A model generated the notes under the pieces. It was not told the origin of the DNA. It searched no databases and saw nothing but the letters and a program-made list of their open reading frames with translations. This document shows, piece by piece, positions 22,381-34,470 of a stretch of 64,000 nucleotides of DNA (position 1 is its first letter; every line of letters starts with the position of its first letter). The DNA is from Lucifuga dentata. Its lineage: Eukaryota; Chordata; Actinopteri; Ophidiiformes; Bythitidae. The position numbers and the translations under genes are program-made. The stretch spans positions 16,001 to 80,000 of the forward strand of contig VXCM01002168.1 in NCBI GenBank assembly GCA_014773175.1, given 5' to 3'.

Positions 22381-23044
22381 TGCTCATTCTACTTCAGCTC
22401 CATTGAGGCTTTCTGGCCTTTAACCAATTTTTCATTAACTATCAAAAAGAAACAAACCACAGCTTCAAAATGTCGATTGATTAGTGACAGATGCTATATC
22501 TGTGTTTTTCTACAGTGTATTTTTTAAATCTGAAGGATTGTAAATTGCAAAGAGTAATTGAAGTGAAAGACGAAACCATTGCGTGACACGCTCAACAAAC
22601 AGGCCACAGTCTGTGCATTTGTGTGTGTGTGTATGTATTAAGGTGTACAGTACAGTATGTACAACATTCATAATTCCTATCCTCCCTCTATGACTCATCC
22701 CATTAAAGCATCATTTATTTTGCTTTATTGCATTGCTGTTGTGGTTCATAGTCAACAGCTGACATTTATATTTTCTGCTGTCTTGTAGAAATTGTGGTCA
22801 TTTCTCACGTCAGATCAAAAGACAAATTTGTCTCTTTCAGTTTTTTTTTTTTAAATCTGTATTTCTTTCTTTGTATTCTTATTGTAGCTTCCTTGCTGTC
22901 TTTGTGACTGTCTGACTTTCTGTCCGCCTGCGTGTCTGATGCTGCAGATGTGTGAAGTTTGCATTTGCAGTCAATTAACACTGTACGTGCATCATAGCTG
23001 GAGAATTTGAAATGAGTGCAGATGTGTGGCATGGCGTGGTAGAG

Positions 23045-23046
<2 letters not shown>

Positions 23047-23082
<36 letters not shown>
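23047..23082. repeat. (CA)n microsatellite
   Basis: A pure dinucleotide run. Confidence 0.95.
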
Positions 23083-23084
<2 letters not shown>

Positions 23085-23280
23085 ACACACAGAGAGTTTA
23101 CTGAAGTGACAGTGAGCAGTTGCTGGTGTTGACAACAGTCTGAAAATATGAACTTTCATTACAAGGCATCAGCCGTACAGAGAAGTCGTCCCTCACTCTG
23201 TAATAAGTGAGCACAGGAAGTCCTGATGAGATCGAATGAGCTGGACGCAAACGTCCCTATAGATCACATGCAAATGATCA

Positions 23281-23346
23281 TAAATGTCAGATCTCAACAT
23301 TCTCCATTGCATAAAACCAATGGAGAATGTTGAGATTTGACATTTA
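23281..23346. repeat. 29 bp near-perfect hairpin with 8 nt loop
   Basis: The left arm (23281-23309, starting TAAATGTCAGATCTCAAC) and right arm (23318-23346) are complementary at 28 of 29 positions. The exception is a G facing T, which is a G-U pair in plus-strand RNA. The loop is CATAAAAC. Size resembles a microRNA precursor, but the near-perfect stem is also typical of a recent inverted duplication or a small foldback element. Expression is unknown. Confidence 0.85.
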
Positions 23347-24279
23347 AAATGATGATGGTTGATCAACAAAAAAATTATGGTGGTTGATCAACAAAAAAAA
23401 AAAAAATTGATGAGAATTTTGAAAGTAGGTGTCATTTAAATCAAGTAAAGATGCCAAACGAGTTCTTTTGGTCTTTGGGAACTTCTAAAGGGCTTTTGTT
23501 ATGTTTGACATTTTCTATGTACCTGGTATACGGTGACGCACGGATAATGAAAGTCCACAAAACTGGAGGTATGAGGTTTTTCATGTGACAGGGTGAAAGT
23601 TTTTCCTGCTTCAAATCAGTGAAAGGATTACATGCTTCTCTTCAGGTTTAGTAATTTACATGAAAAAAAAGTCATTGTATCGTCAAGCTCAAATAAGGCT
23701 GTTCTTAGAGCTCTTAAAAGGTGACATTTTGGAAATGTATAACTTTTTTTTTTAACCTAGAAACAGCCATATTGTAGGAATTTTCTCTTGTTAAATTTAA
23801 AATCTGATTCTGCAACATAACTACAACTTTCAGATAAATGTAGGATAATAAAAGTAGAAAGTCTCATTATTAAAGTACCAAGTTAGTTATTAAAGCAGCA
23901 TTTGCTTCAGTTCATACATGAGACAGAAGAAATCCAATGTTTGAAACACCTGCACTGCAACATCATGCATATTCAACAGAGTAATACAGTACTAAGTGAT
24001 TCTTCCTCACAAAACAATGCATTCAGTGCTTTAGTGTGTGTGTGTGTGCGTGTGATCACCTGAGAGCTGTAGAGGAACCTGAGAGCGCTCCAGTGACCAA
24101 GGTCCTGACAGTGAAAGCTAAATTATTAAGACAGACACACACTCATGCACAAACACACACACACACACACACATACACAAAGCCTAATGAGTTGGTAGGG
24201 TTGGCTGGTTTCTCCATGTAAATCCTCCATGTAAATTGTTCCTCTGTGGTTTGGTGTTATATGAGTAGTTTGTTGAATA

Positions 24280-24560
24280 TAGAAGAGGTGGAGAGGAGAG
24301 GAATCTATGAAAGAAGGGAGAGAAGATGAGAGAGGTGGAAAAAGAAGATGAAGAGATAAGAGGTGAGGGATTAAGGCTGAGGAAGAGAGGGGGAAAAAGA
24401 AAAGAGTAGGAAGAGGAGATTAGTAAGAAGAGAATAGCAAAAAGAGAGAAGATTAAATGTACAGTGAAGATGGAAGGAGAGGAAAGGAGAGGAGAAGAAC
24501 TGTGAAATCAAAATAGAGAAGCAAAAAGAAGGAAGAGGGTGAGAGAAAAAGGAAGAAAAG
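24280..24560. repeat. Polypurine tract
   Basis: About 280 bp in which nearly all plus-strand bases are A or G, built from GGAGAGG, AAGAAGG and GAGAAAG words. Confidence 0.85.
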
Positions 24561-24671
24561 CAGGAAGATGAGTAGAGATGAGGATAGTTTTCCAAACTGT
24601 CCCAACAGGCAAGTATGTTTGCTCTGTTGACAGCTGACACACATTTCTTTTGAAGCATTTTGCTCAGTAGG

Positions 24672-24705
<34 letters not shown>

Positions 24706-25803
24706 TCTCAGCATGTTTTTCTCAGCTGCACAAAAGGAAACTCTCCCTCTCGCTCTCTCCTCTCTCTCTCACTCACTTCCTACAGCAAATTTTTCATTCC
24801 CTCACTTTTGCTGATCACCAACCATTGGGCGCCGTGCTGCTGATTGGCTGCACACAGCAGCAACATGGCAGCTTTTCAATGAAGGGAAATAGGATCGTTT
24901 ATCGGTATGTTTCTGCATTTGTGTGTGTCAGGGAGTGAAGGAGATGGGGCTTATATGGAAACCCAACCTCCCTTTTACTCGGAGGGGGGTACTGTCCGTG
25001 TGTGCGTATGTGTGTGTACTGTGTAGCAATTGAAATGGAGAGGAGGATGATTGAAAGACAGAGGAAAGTGGCAGATTTTTCCCTCTTGTTTTACTTTTAG
25101 GCTCAATTTGTTAACATTTGACTTCTTCTAACTTTTCATTATCAAATAACTCCTGGAATTAACATCATTGACAGCTGAATTTCAGCTTTAATGAAGCTAA
25201 TAATTCTATTACTGCCTGTTACCTTATTACTTGCCAGATAATAGAGAGACAGCTAGTGATGTAGTGTTTGGAATATATATTTTGCATATCCATAAACACT
25301 TCAACAACATCTGGGGATGAAAAGAAATATAGTCTCAGTGGGTGAGACATAAAGAAACCACAACGAGCTCATAAAAACACTTAAACATCCAATGAAAAAA
25401 GTGACAAAAGAAAATTAAAATCAACATGACAAAGCAGCAACACAAGTGATCTGAAACTGTGAAACAGAATGTCTTGCATTTGTGTTCAAAACATCACCGT
25501 CAAATGTTCAAAATACACACAACACACACACACACACACACACACAAAATATTAATAATGCTTCAGAACATGAAAAAATGTGTTTAGAAATGTAAAACTA
25601 TACACCACAGGATCACCACGTCACCGCTGCTACAACAGAACTACACGACTGCATTTTTTCTGACAGGAGTTTGAATTTTACATGTTTATCTGCTGACGAT
25701 CTCATTTTGACCTTTAAAACCACTGAAGGACCCTTTAATTAGATATTTAGGCAACCATCTTACAAATTATTAAAAAATTATACATGTAAATGATGCAACT
25801 GCT

Positions 25804-25807
<4 letters not shown>

Positions 25808-25855
<48 letters not shown>
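25808..25855. repeat. (CT)n microsatellite
   Basis: A pure 48 bp dinucleotide run. Confidence 0.96.
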
Positions 25856-25858
<3 letters not shown>

Positions 25859-25936
25859 CCCCCCTTTCTCAGGGAGTGTGACCAGTTTGTGGATTTGCTA
25901 AACTGGACCTAAAGACTAAATCAGGTAGGATCCTCA

Positions 25937-25956
25937 AAATTAATAATTCTGTGTGC

Positions 25957-25992
<36 letters not shown>

Positions 25993-26017
25993 AGCANAAA
26001 TTAATAATTCTGTGTGC

Positions 26018-26053
<36 letters not shown>

Positions 26054-26057
26054 AGCA
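25937..26057. repeat. Assembly-gap duplication over (TG)n (n at 25997)
   Basis: Identical 60 bp copies (25937-25996 and 25998-26057) are each made mostly of a TG run. Confidence 0.9.
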
Positions 26058-26689
26058 TTTTGTATATGTTGTTATTGATACAACATGGACACAAAGTAAT
26101 CTCATATATAATTTTTTACACTGAAAACGACAATACATGAAGGTAGGGGAAAGTCAATTTCAGGTTTGCAAAAAGATATAATGGATGCAGAGCTACATTA
26201 CATAGTTTAGGTAAAGTTTGTTAATGGTACAAAGTTGGTTAAGCTAAGGTGATGATGTTGTTTCCAGAAAGTAGTTTAGGTGAGGTAAAATCAAGTTTAA
26301 GATGTCAAGAGAGTGAAGCTGTAAGAAAACAAGTTGGTTATAACTAATTGAATTTTCTATGCTAAGCAAATCTAAAAAAAAAATGAGTGATTTTATGTTT
26401 GAGAAATGTGAGCTTTCAATAAGAAACTGAGAAATATATTTGAAAAATTAGTGAGTCTTATGGTAATTAAGCTAAAATAAGGAGATAACAGATGAGGTAA
26501 GGTGTGATTTGAGATGAAATCTCCTTGAGTGCTATTTAAAAAATAAGAAGAAAATGATGGAAAGACCTTTCGGATGTTTTGCCATAATAATAATAATTAA
26601 AAAAAATAAGCATCATTACGATTTAAATGGCTGACCCTTTTGTCATGAAAGAGAGAGAGACTCATGCAGAAAAACATACGGCAAGACAA

Positions 26690-26964
26690 GGAGAGTGTCA
26701 AGCTGTTTTCATTTAACCAGAATTATGCTCCCTGTTTTCTCCTTCGCTGGTTGCCGTGGCAACCAACCCAGCTTCGTTACTGGAGGTGTGACCTCTGCTG
26801 GAAGTGCAAATGAAAAAGCTCACTTAAATGGTCCTGTTGCCTGCTGTTACTTAAAGTTTTCGGAGTCCTGTTTCCTATTAACACTCATATCTCCTCTGGA
26901 AAGCTGCTTTTCCTGCTGCACCACTGTCACACTCACTCGGCTCCTCCCCAAAAGGAACAGTTAA
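26690..26964. promoter_or_regulatory. Candidate regulatory element with perfect RFX X-box
   Basis: GGTTGCCGTGGCAACC at 26749-26764 is a full RFX-type site: the half-sites GGTTGCC and GGCAACC are exact reverse complements around a two-base spacer. The surrounding 250 bp is non-repetitive and less AT-rich than its flanks. An open frame covers it but shows no recognisable protein family. Enhancer function is inference. Confidence 0.35.
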
Positions 26965-28172
26965 GCTGCTGTAGCTACATGTTTAGAGACACTTCAGGTT
27001 TGTGTTTGAACAGTGTATTTTGTTTCAACAGCGTAATGTTTCAAAAAACACAGAAAAAAAATGAAGGAAAGCTACATTTGCTACCTCTTTGTATAAAATA
27101 AACTGTAAGTCCGGGAATTTGTTTTCATTTGAGTCTTCAGACATTTAACTCGTTTCTTCATATCCAGCATGACTTACAGTGAGATCACCAGAACATGCAG
27201 CTTCAGCTCCTATAAACATCATCAATACTAAAGCAACAAATTGGAGGTCAGAGGTCAGAGGCCACATCATTTGGAAAATATATTCTGGTGATTTAATATA
27301 TGTTTTGTATGACACGAGAGCTACAAGAGAGGAAAAAGAATTGAGGAGGAAAATCAGGGACTATTATTTTGTATTCTGGATTTCGAGACAGATGTTATTG
27401 AAACAATAAGAAAATTAATTTAACACTAATTGGGGATTTAAAAAGTATAAAATAAACAGGATAAAAGGGTATGGAAAAGGACGAATATGGCAGCAACTAC
27501 AGTACAGTATATGCAGCAGAAAACTGGATGCAGGATTTGATGATATACATCTCTAAATGAGTATTACAACACTAAATATGAAGGACATATAATATGTATC
27601 TAAAAATAAAAAATATATGCATTGTGTGTATATGTGTGGGTGTGTGTGCTCCAGCAGTGCCATTTCCTCTTCCTTTGCAAGATGCGGCTTTGTGTCAAAG
27701 AGAAGCTGTACTATGTCATCCAAACTCTCTCTCTTTCTATATCTCTCACTTGTTTTCACATCATTCCCTCTTCTATCGGTGTAACTACCCATGACCATGT
27801 GTGTGTATCTGTGTGCGTGTGTGTGTGTGGTTGACTCAGACTGTACACAGAAATAGATCATGTAAAGCAGATATTACTAGCGGCACCTCATAGTGCAAAC
27901 GTGGGACTTTAAACTTCACAACAGAAACACACAGGATGTGAGAGTTGCAAGAGCGTCAGTGTGTGCACACAGCGTGGATGCTGTAAAATTTGCATGTATG
28001 TTTGAGTGTGTGTGTGTGTGTGTGTGTGTGTGTTTAAAGGTGTGTAATGAGGACACAAGGTGACAAATACCAACGGCTGCTCAAACTTTTGACAGGCTGT
28101 TCAGAGATGCAGCAGAGTGAGACAGAGAAACAGAAATGAGCTTTTTATTGGTCTTTTACATTTATTTTGACC

Positions 28173-28305
28173 TTTAATTTTTTGTTTTTTTTTTTAAATT
28201 AAAATCCCTTAATGGAACGTTTGAAAAGAAGTCTGAATNTTTAATTTTTTGTTTTTTTTTTTAAATTAAAATCCCTTAATGGAACGTTTGAAAAGAAGTC
28301 TGAAT
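28173..28305. repeat. Assembly-gap duplication (n at 28239)
   Basis: Identical 66 bp copies lie at 28173-28238 and 28240-28305. Confidence 0.9.
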
Positions 28306-28962
28306 ATTGTAATAATTGTAAATATGGATAAAGAGAAAATCAAATACAAGCATAGCAGAATCAAACTTTTTGAACAAAAACTGATATTGCAGGTCCTCTT
28401 TCTACTTTTCTCCTTTTGTTTTCGTCATGTACACACACAGGATGGAGGGAAACTGTCACCCTTCATTACTTCTCCATTTTACAATAAAGATAAAAATACA
28501 GAATAAAAACAGCTGACAACATTACAACATTACAACATTACGACAACATTACATGATACGTGTGGACTGAGAAGCTCAAATCAATTCAGGAAAATTACGT
28601 ACTGTATATGTGGACTTAGTATAATTTATACATTGCTACAGAATGACAATTTAAGTGACAGCTGCTTGTAGAAGAGTTATTAGAATGCTTTCCTCAAGTT
28701 GTGTGTGTGTGCTTATGCATATACACACACCCATAAACCAAAATAAATAGAATATTAAATCTTAAAAAAAAAAAAAAAATCTAAATTAATTATTGCAAGT
28801 GAAAAAAAAAACAAATTTACAGAACATAAATGACACCAACAGTTGAACAGCAACAGAAATTGCCAAAGCAAACCCAAGTCAATGAGAATTGGCTGAAATA
28901 TAGCTATGAATGAAGTTAAATAACAGAAATTTCAGGAGACAGAGGAGAAAACTGAGATGTGG

Positions 28963-28975
28963 GTGCCATGGTAAC
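28963..28975. promoter_or_regulatory. RFX X-box-like site
   Basis: GTGCCATGGTAAC has the X-box layout of two opposed half-sites with one imperfect arm. A related word, GTTGCTGTGGTGACC, lies about 240 bp to the right at 29204-29218. Confidence 0.3.
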
Positions 28976-29258
28976 CGCAGAGTTGGTGAACAGAGAAGTA
29001 TTGCTAATCAAACACCAGGAGTGGACCACTGAGCCAATGAGAGCTTCACATCTGACAGTCTCTGCTCACTTATTGGCTCCAGCAGATGAGGAAGGGACTG
29101 AAATGGGGGTGGGCCATCAGACCTGTCAGTCAATAGACATAACACACCGATCAACTAAAGAACATAGAAAAAAGGGGGGTGATGAAGAAGAAGTGTATGT
29201 TCTGTTGCTGTGGTGACCGCGGCTTGGTACGATGGATGCCGACTGTGTCCTTGACAGA

Positions 29259-29261
<3 letters not shown>

Positions 29262-29312
<51 letters not shown>
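29262..29312. repeat. (AC)n microsatellite
   Basis: A pure 51 bp dinucleotide run. Confidence 0.96.
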
Positions 29313-29317
<5 letters not shown>

Positions 29318-30420
29318 TCAGGGCTGAATGATGAGTATCTGTATTGACAAACAGTACTGTAGGTCTAAATGAATGGCCTTCAGATAAACACCCTTCTCTC
29401 TCCCCCAGATGTGTGTATGTCCTTGTATAAATGTGTGTGTGTGTGTGTGTATGTTCAGACCATGAGTGAGATAACAGAGCAGCAGAATTTGAATAGCATT
29501 ATGGGATATGGCTGTTGTCGAGACAACAGCAGTTACTTTGGTTCCCATTTCCCCCAGGTACCCAGAAGTCCACTGACCTCTTTGTTTGTGCATTCAAATC
29601 GCATGTAAAGCTGTGTGTGTGTTTGTGTGTGTGTGTGTGACAGCGTTGCTGAGTACAGTGCAGTGCAATAAGGAGCTTTGGTTTCGCTTCCGTATCGTTC
29701 CAAATGCAAATGATGCCTTTGTTGTCTTTGCAGCCTGCACACTTCCTGTACATGCTACGTATGTGTGTGTGTATGCATGAGAGAGAGAGAGAAGAGAGAG
29801 CTAGTCTGCACTTATGTCACTGTATGTGTTATACATTTGTGTATGTGTGTGTGTGTCTGTCTTAAGTTGACCTTTGCAGTGATTAAAACATAAATTGTTT
29901 CAGTATTAAATTTGCTCTCCTCTTCTGCCATCAGCTGCAGCTTCAACTCAGTAATGAAGCAGCAATAAACAGTAGTAAACAGTAGTAGTAGATGCTTCTC
30001 AGCATTCAGTATGAATGCATCCAGACGAATGAGGCAACTTTACCAAGGCTGCAGCTAAAAGGCACTTAGCAACTACAAGTGTTCAGGGGCCAACAATCTG
30101 TTTGGAATATATTGACTGATTTTCTTCTCATTGAATTTTTTGTGAGTTTGACCTCCGTTGGAGTTTAGAACGTGCATCATTTTAAAGTTCCAGTGTGTAT
30201 CGGCAGGAATGTAGTGCAGCAACAGATGTTCTCCAATGTGTGACTACGGAAAGCTGTTGCTAGTTCAAAAATAAGAGAACGCAAAGTGGTTTTCCAAATA
30301 ATTAATTCTGTAATTTTTAGTCCAAGATATTCTTAAAAGCTGTTGCACCACCATTCACAATCATTTGGAGTAACCATCTGTACTTTCTGTTTGAGTGTTG
30401 CATTGTGGGAACATAGTTTA

Positions 30421-31490
30421 TTGTTTATTTAATTGGATCCCCATTAGCTGATGCTTCAGCAACAGCTATTCTTCCTGGGGTCCATTCAGTCAAACATAAA
30501 GTCAAACATTTATGTTAAAAAGAAAAATAAAATTAAGTAAAAATTATAAAAAAAACCAATCACATTACCCCAAACTACATGATGAAACATCCAAACATAT
30601 CACAAACAGTATAAACAATGCCAGCAGCCACATCTGACCTCTGACCTCAGTGATCCACCCTCTGCCAACCAAGAACAGACAACTAGGCCACAGCAAGTAC
30701 AGGACCACATAAGACATGACAGTGGAAAAGAAAACAGTTTTACCCTAAATAAGCTTTTAATTACCCTTTAAAATTGAATTTATTTTTAACTCTTTTAATG
30801 TGAGATGATAAGTTATTCTAAAGAGTAACTTCCCTATACAGGACAGTCTTCTTTGTTCTTGGCTGAGGAAGGTCAGTCCTCAGATTGTGCAGCTTGTCTA
30901 GTTCTGCAACAATGTTTATCTTCAATATAAACCATTTTCAAATAAATACATTTGTAAGTACATATTCCCTCCAAAAAGGTTAAAATACTCCAATAGTCCA
31001 AACCAGCATCTTCAACCAGGACAAGCTATTGTGCATTTTATCAGCCTCTTGTCTACTTGAACAGTTAAGTACAAGCCATGCTACTCGATTCTGAATAATT
31101 TAAAGTTTGTTCAGATCCCTTTTTGCAGAACTAGACCAGATTGCAGGACAGTAGTTTATATGCGACGAGACTAATGACTGCACAACCTTTTTAGTTGTAT
31201 CAGAAATCTCTCTTCCCATTTTAGCCACGATATTGTCTATATAACTGGTCGAAGTCATTCTTTCATCAAGTATGACACCCAGAGCCTTATAGTCCGCTTC
31301 ACCTGTTCAATAGGTTCATATATTGTGAGACACAATTTTACTTTTCCTAATGAGAAGAAAAAGTTATACTCTTTGGCTTAGATATAATCAGTGCTAATCT
31401 ATTCTGTATTATCCAATTGTAAACCCGATTAAGGTCACTGTCTCGACTTCTATTTAATTCAGCAGAATAGTATTGGTATTATACATACAA
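30421..31490 (-). mobile_element. Degenerate LINE: reverse-transcriptase C-terminus and 3'UTR
   Basis: Read on the minus strand, the frame gives fragments typical of the C-terminal part of CR1/L2/Rex1-like reverse transcriptases: LNRVYNWIIQNRLALIISK, then ALGVILDERMTSTSYIDNIV, then HINYCPAIWSSSAKRDLNKL, followed by a stop and IIQNRVAWLVL. The LGVILD, the tyrosine and tryptophan of INYCPAIW, and the IQNRAA-like block are landmarks of this region. The 3' end (30421-30485) has a phrase very common in teleosts, GACCCCAGGAAGAATAGCTG, ending in AATAAACAATAAAC. In-frame stops and frameshifts show it is dead. The 5' part is missing. Confidence 0.8.
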
Positions 31491-33565
31491 AAATGGAACA
31501 ATAGTGAAGAAGACATGGCTGTGGGATGTGGAAGTACTTATGTTAGTCATTAGTTTTGGATATTACAGCTTTGTTTCTTAGAGATTGTGTTTTTTCTGAC
31601 AGGTTGCTTTGTGGATTCATCAATAAATAGTTTAAACTATTGTAAATTTTCACAGCTTCGCTTCAGCTCAACAACAGCCACGCCAAATTTTGAGCGCCGT
31701 GACTGGATGTTTCTCACCAAAGCGCTAGCTCCTCAGGAGTCATTGTTGTCTTCTGTTCTGACAATCTGATGTACTGTCTTGTTCCCTTAACTTTTTGTCC
31801 ATGAGCCAGATTTTTCTAACACACTTGTTCATTGTTTGTTCTGATGATTTCACCGGGAGAGTTTCAGTTGGAATTGCTCCAGCTGCTGTCACCAAACAAC
31901 AACGCAGAAAATAAATGGGGCTTTTTCTTCTTCCTCTTTGCTAATCTATTTTAGTATATGGCGCATTGATCTTCTTCATTTCGTCTTCTTTTGTCACTTT
32001 TCCAGTGTGGATACACCACACACTCAAAGCACGGTTTGAGAGGTCATAATTGGACACTATGCACTAACTCTGTGTCTTGAGAGTGGTATCATAAGAATTT
32101 AAAGTGAATTAATTTACAATATACGTTACATTTTTCAGTGCACACCCTTTGTAACGTTTTGAGGTTTTATGAGGTGATTTTTTTTATGAACACCACTTCT
32201 GACTAAAGGCTGAATCAGCTGAAGAAGCATTCAGTGAAAGACAGGATGTTTGTGGGAGGAGAGATGGAGTGATGGAGTGATGAATGGAGATAGGACAAGG
32301 TCAAGAGGAGGAGGAGTGATTGTAATAAGGTGCCGTCACCTCATATGTCCTCACACCTTCCTGCTAGTCTTTCATCTCTCTCCCCATCTCTCTATTTCCA
32401 GTTAACCGTGTCTATCTTATCACCCCCATACCATTCTTCCATCCCTCCTTCTGTTCATCCCCTTTAAGCCCTCAATTTTTCCCTTGCTTCATTTACATCT
32501 TTTGCTTTCTCTATCTCCACCATATCTCCCTGCTTCCTATCCTCCTATTTCTCCATTCCCCCTCTTTCCATCCTTCCTTTCTTTCCTCCATTATCTGCTG
32601 CCTCCATTTACATCCCCTGATATCCCTACATCCTTCTCCTTTGGAGTGGAAACTAAATACATTTACTGAAGTAAAGACGAAGTATTTCCATTTTGTAATG
32701 ATTTCTATTGTATGTACAGAAAGTTATACACATTTGACTTTTAGTACTACTTGCACTTTTACTTTTCAGAAACAGCTTTGTTTCATCTTAAGGACACAGT
32801 TACTTTACTGTCATTATCTAGGGAGTTTTATAGAATTTACTGGACTATACCTAGACTATTTTGAAAGATTTTCATTCATTCAAGACTCCAATTGGCACCA
32901 TTCTCTAGTACCAATTACCATTGATACTTGAATACATTTTACTGTTAAGATTTATTTACTTAGACCTATAAATTTTGAATGCAGGATCTTTTTCTTTGCT
33001 GCTGTATTTCTCCACAAATATTTCCTTCTTTTTTATTCTTCGTTTATTCTTCCTTCATCCTTCTTTTCCTCCATCCTAACTAATTCATTTTTTCCCTTCT
33101 ACCCTCCTTCCTTTCCTCTCTCCTGTTTTCCCTGCCTTGTTTGCTCTTCCTTTGTCCCCTCTCTCCATCATCATCACCTCCTTCCTCTTTGTCTTGTTCT
33201 CCTCCTCCCCTTCCTGTGATTTCCCCTCCCTTCATCCCTCCATCATTTTCTCTGCCAGGGAGGAACAGGTGGCTTGCCTCTGCTGTGGCACTTAGTGGCT
33301 TCTTGCCCGAATGAGTGAGAGAGATAAACAGAGAGAGGAAGAGAGAGAAAAACTGCTTGTGGCCTATGTTAGTGCCCTAGCTGGCACCAGGCTTGTACCA
33401 TGATTCTCTCTCTCTCTCTCCTTGCATCTGCCACTCTCTATCGCTTGCAGTGCCAACGATGGAGTGAGGAGGACAAAGAGAGGGAGGGCGTCATGACGGA
33501 AGAAGGAGGGGATGAAGTGTTTGACTGAAGGCTGTGATTTCCTAGAGTGGAGAGAGAGGGGGCGA

Positions 33566-33569
<4 letters not shown>

Positions 33570-33604
<35 letters not shown>
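33570..33604. repeat. (GA)n microsatellite
   Basis: A pure dinucleotide run inside a wider GA-rich block that starts near 33550. Confidence 0.94.
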
Positions 33605-33605
<1 letters not shown>

Positions 33606-34395
33606 AGGTGCTTCAGTTTGAGGAACTTGTACAGTGGCTTAATGACATAGACGTGCACTTACAGATAAGAGCTAACAGCAAGACAGTAAGATCATTTGGT
33701 GCCACCACAGTGACATCATTTCCCATCAACACACGAAAAGCCTCTGTGTGTGTGTGTGTGTGTGTGTGTGCATGCCTGCCTGTGTGAGAGAGACAGAGAG
33801 AGAGCGCTATGTTTTGCCAATTCATAATCTTTAGTTGAGGTAATTGTACTAAATGTCTGCACTCAATGACTTCCCTCCTTTCCTACTTTCACTTCTCCAT
33901 ATTTCTCCTCTATTCTCTTTTCTTTTCTTTCCTCCCGTTCTCTTCTTTTCTCTCTCCTCTGTTCCTTTGTTACTTTTTCATACTTTTCTTTTCCTGTTCT
34001 CTGTACTTTATTCTCTTTCTCTAATCCTGATCTTAAGACGCAGTGTCTTATATTGGCATATTTGGGCCTTTTCCTTTAGTTGTTGAGATTAGCTGCTACT
34101 AGCTACCATCTTCAGAGCTAATTCCATATATGTGGCATGAATAACGATTACCTTGATGCTAACTGTCGCTGGCACTCTCAGGGTATTACGGCTTAAAAAC
34201 TAGCGCCACTGGCTAGCACCCCACGTCTCCCATCCATCAAATGATTAGGGATTAGCTAATGCTACCGATGGATAGTGCTAAGAGCACTCAAGCAGGCTGA
34301 GAATTAGCCTTTTAAAGATGGGAAATAAATCTGGTGTGATCTGAAAATATGCCCCTGTTGAAGTTTTGACAAGTATGCATAGTTTTGGAAGAAGT

Positions 34396-34470
34396 ACTAA
34401 AGCTTTACTGGTTTGGGAGCAGCTGAAAGAAGAAGAAGAAGTAGAAGAAGAAGAAGACTAAAGCTTTACT
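34396..34470 (-). mobile_element. Short retroposon with 14 bp target-site duplication
   Basis: The word ACTAAAGCTTTACT occurs at 34396-34409 and exactly again at 34457-34470. Between them, on the minus strand, lies (CTT)n followed by TTTCAGCTGCTCCC, which resembles the widespread teleost phrase (CTT)n-TTTCGGCTGCTCCC. The 47 bp insert is only the end of a larger family. Confidence 0.65.

Larger units (their letters stand above)
21505..25800. other. Gene-free region: presumed long intron
   Basis: No coding exon is supported. Content: (TG)n at 22031-22057, a hairpin at 22342-22380, (CA)n at 23047-23082, a strong hairpin at 23281-23346, (TG)n near 24032, a polypurine stretch at 24280-24560, (TG)n at 24670-24703, a pair of inverted CCAAT words (ATTGG) near 24826-24847, and (CA)n at 25517-25545. 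Confidence 0.6.
26965..30420. other. Gene-free region: presumed long intron
   Basis: No exon is supported. It has (TG)n at 28009-28032, a poly-A stretch near 28764, X-box-like sites at 28963 and 29204, a long (AC)n at 29262-29312, and a nearly perfect 20 bp palindrome at 29511-29530 (GCTGTTGTC-GA-GACAACAGC). Confidence 0.6.
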
